Shown in pieces: positions 7,056-7,112 of a DNA stretch of 7,112 nucleotides. The stretch is from NCBI GenBank assembly GCA_964564225.1, contig CAZMAF010000067.1, forward strand, positions 1 to 7,112, given 5' to 3'. Positions within the stretch are counted from its first letter, which is position 1. Each line of letters starts with the position of its first letter. This stretch comes from RGIG1993 sp964564225 (lineage in GTDB: Bacteria; Bacillota; Clostridia; Oscillospirales; CAG-272). The notes under the pieces are model-generated. The model was not told the DNA's origin, ran no database searches, and saw nothing but the letters and a program-made list of their open reading frames with translations. The position numbers and the translations under genes were made by a program.

Positions 7056-7085
7056 CGAAAAAGCCTTATATATCAAGGGTTTTCG
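7056..7085 (+). repeat. Imperfect inverted repeat after guaA, possible terminator or recombination site
   Basis: The arms CGAAAA-AG-CCTT (7056-7067) and AAGG-G-TTTTCG (7075-7085) pair over ten base pairs with a small 2x1 internal loop, around the 7-base AT-rich centre ATATATC. It starts 12 bases after the guaA stop. As RNA it could fold into a hairpin at the end of the operon, but no U-run follows directly: the next bases are GCACTC, and the nearest T-run is at about 7100-7104. A factor-independent terminator is therefore only a weak guess, and a recombination site is an alternative. The rest of 7045-7112 shows no recognisable gene. Confidence 0.35.
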
Positions 7086-7112
7086 GCACTCAAAGCGGAT
7101 TTTTGATACCGT

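Noticed and set aside
7045..7112. A gene or gene end in the last 68 bases
   Set aside because: Two minus-strand frames end here after only a few codons and the third runs on without any motif. There is too little sequence to support a gene.
1..7112. A hidden defence system, CRISPR array, tRNA or transposon
   Set aside because: Nearly every base lies in a recognisable nucleotide-biosynthesis gene. I saw no spaced repeats, no tRNA-like cloverleaf and no transposase motifs.

Overview
The window is a compact run of eight plus-strand genes for nucleotide biosynthesis. It probably comes from the chromosome of an anaerobic Firmicutes (Clostridia-like) bacterium. The evidence is moderate GC by eye, strong GGAGG-type ribosome binding sites, very tight gene spacing, and the NAD-linked two-subunit dihydroorotate dehydrogenase (PyrK plus class 1B PyrD) in the carB-pyrK-pyrD-pyrF-pyrE order familiar from Firmicutes. 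I cannot name a genus from the sequence alone.

Layout: 1-396 is the 3' end of carB (allosteric domain only; the gene is cut by the window edge). It is followed by pyrK (406-1140), pyrD (1128-2039), pyrF (2039-2737), pyrE (2751-3407), a pyrB with an unusual C-terminal extension (3419-4522), guaB (4525-6030), and a GMP synthase lacking its glutaminase domain (6043-7044). Junctions range from a 13-base overlap to a 13-base gap, and no promoter or terminator is visible between genes, so all eight are probably cotranscribed. The last 68 bases hold no gene, only an imperfect inverted repeat. There is no gene-free stretch longer than 300 bases.

How the genes work together: CarB makes carbamoyl phosphate, PyrB joins it to aspartate, PyrD/PyrK oxidise dihydroorotate to orotate, PyrE adds ribose phosphate, and PyrF decarboxylates OMP to UMP. 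Dihydroorotase (pyrC) and carA are not in the window. GuaB then GuaA convert IMP to XMP to GMP. The operon therefore joins late pyrimidine synthesis to the guanine branch of purine synthesis.

The most interesting points are: (1) the aspartate carbamoyltransferase catalytic chain is fused to a PyrI-type four-cysteine zinc domain whose cysteine spacing is identical to E. coli PyrI, but without the PyrI nucleotide-binding domain; (2) the GMP synthase is synthetase-only; (3) pyr and gua genes share one apparent operon; (4) the IMP dehydrogenase has divergent active-site surroundings. I see no mobile element gene, CRISPR array, RNA gene or defence system.
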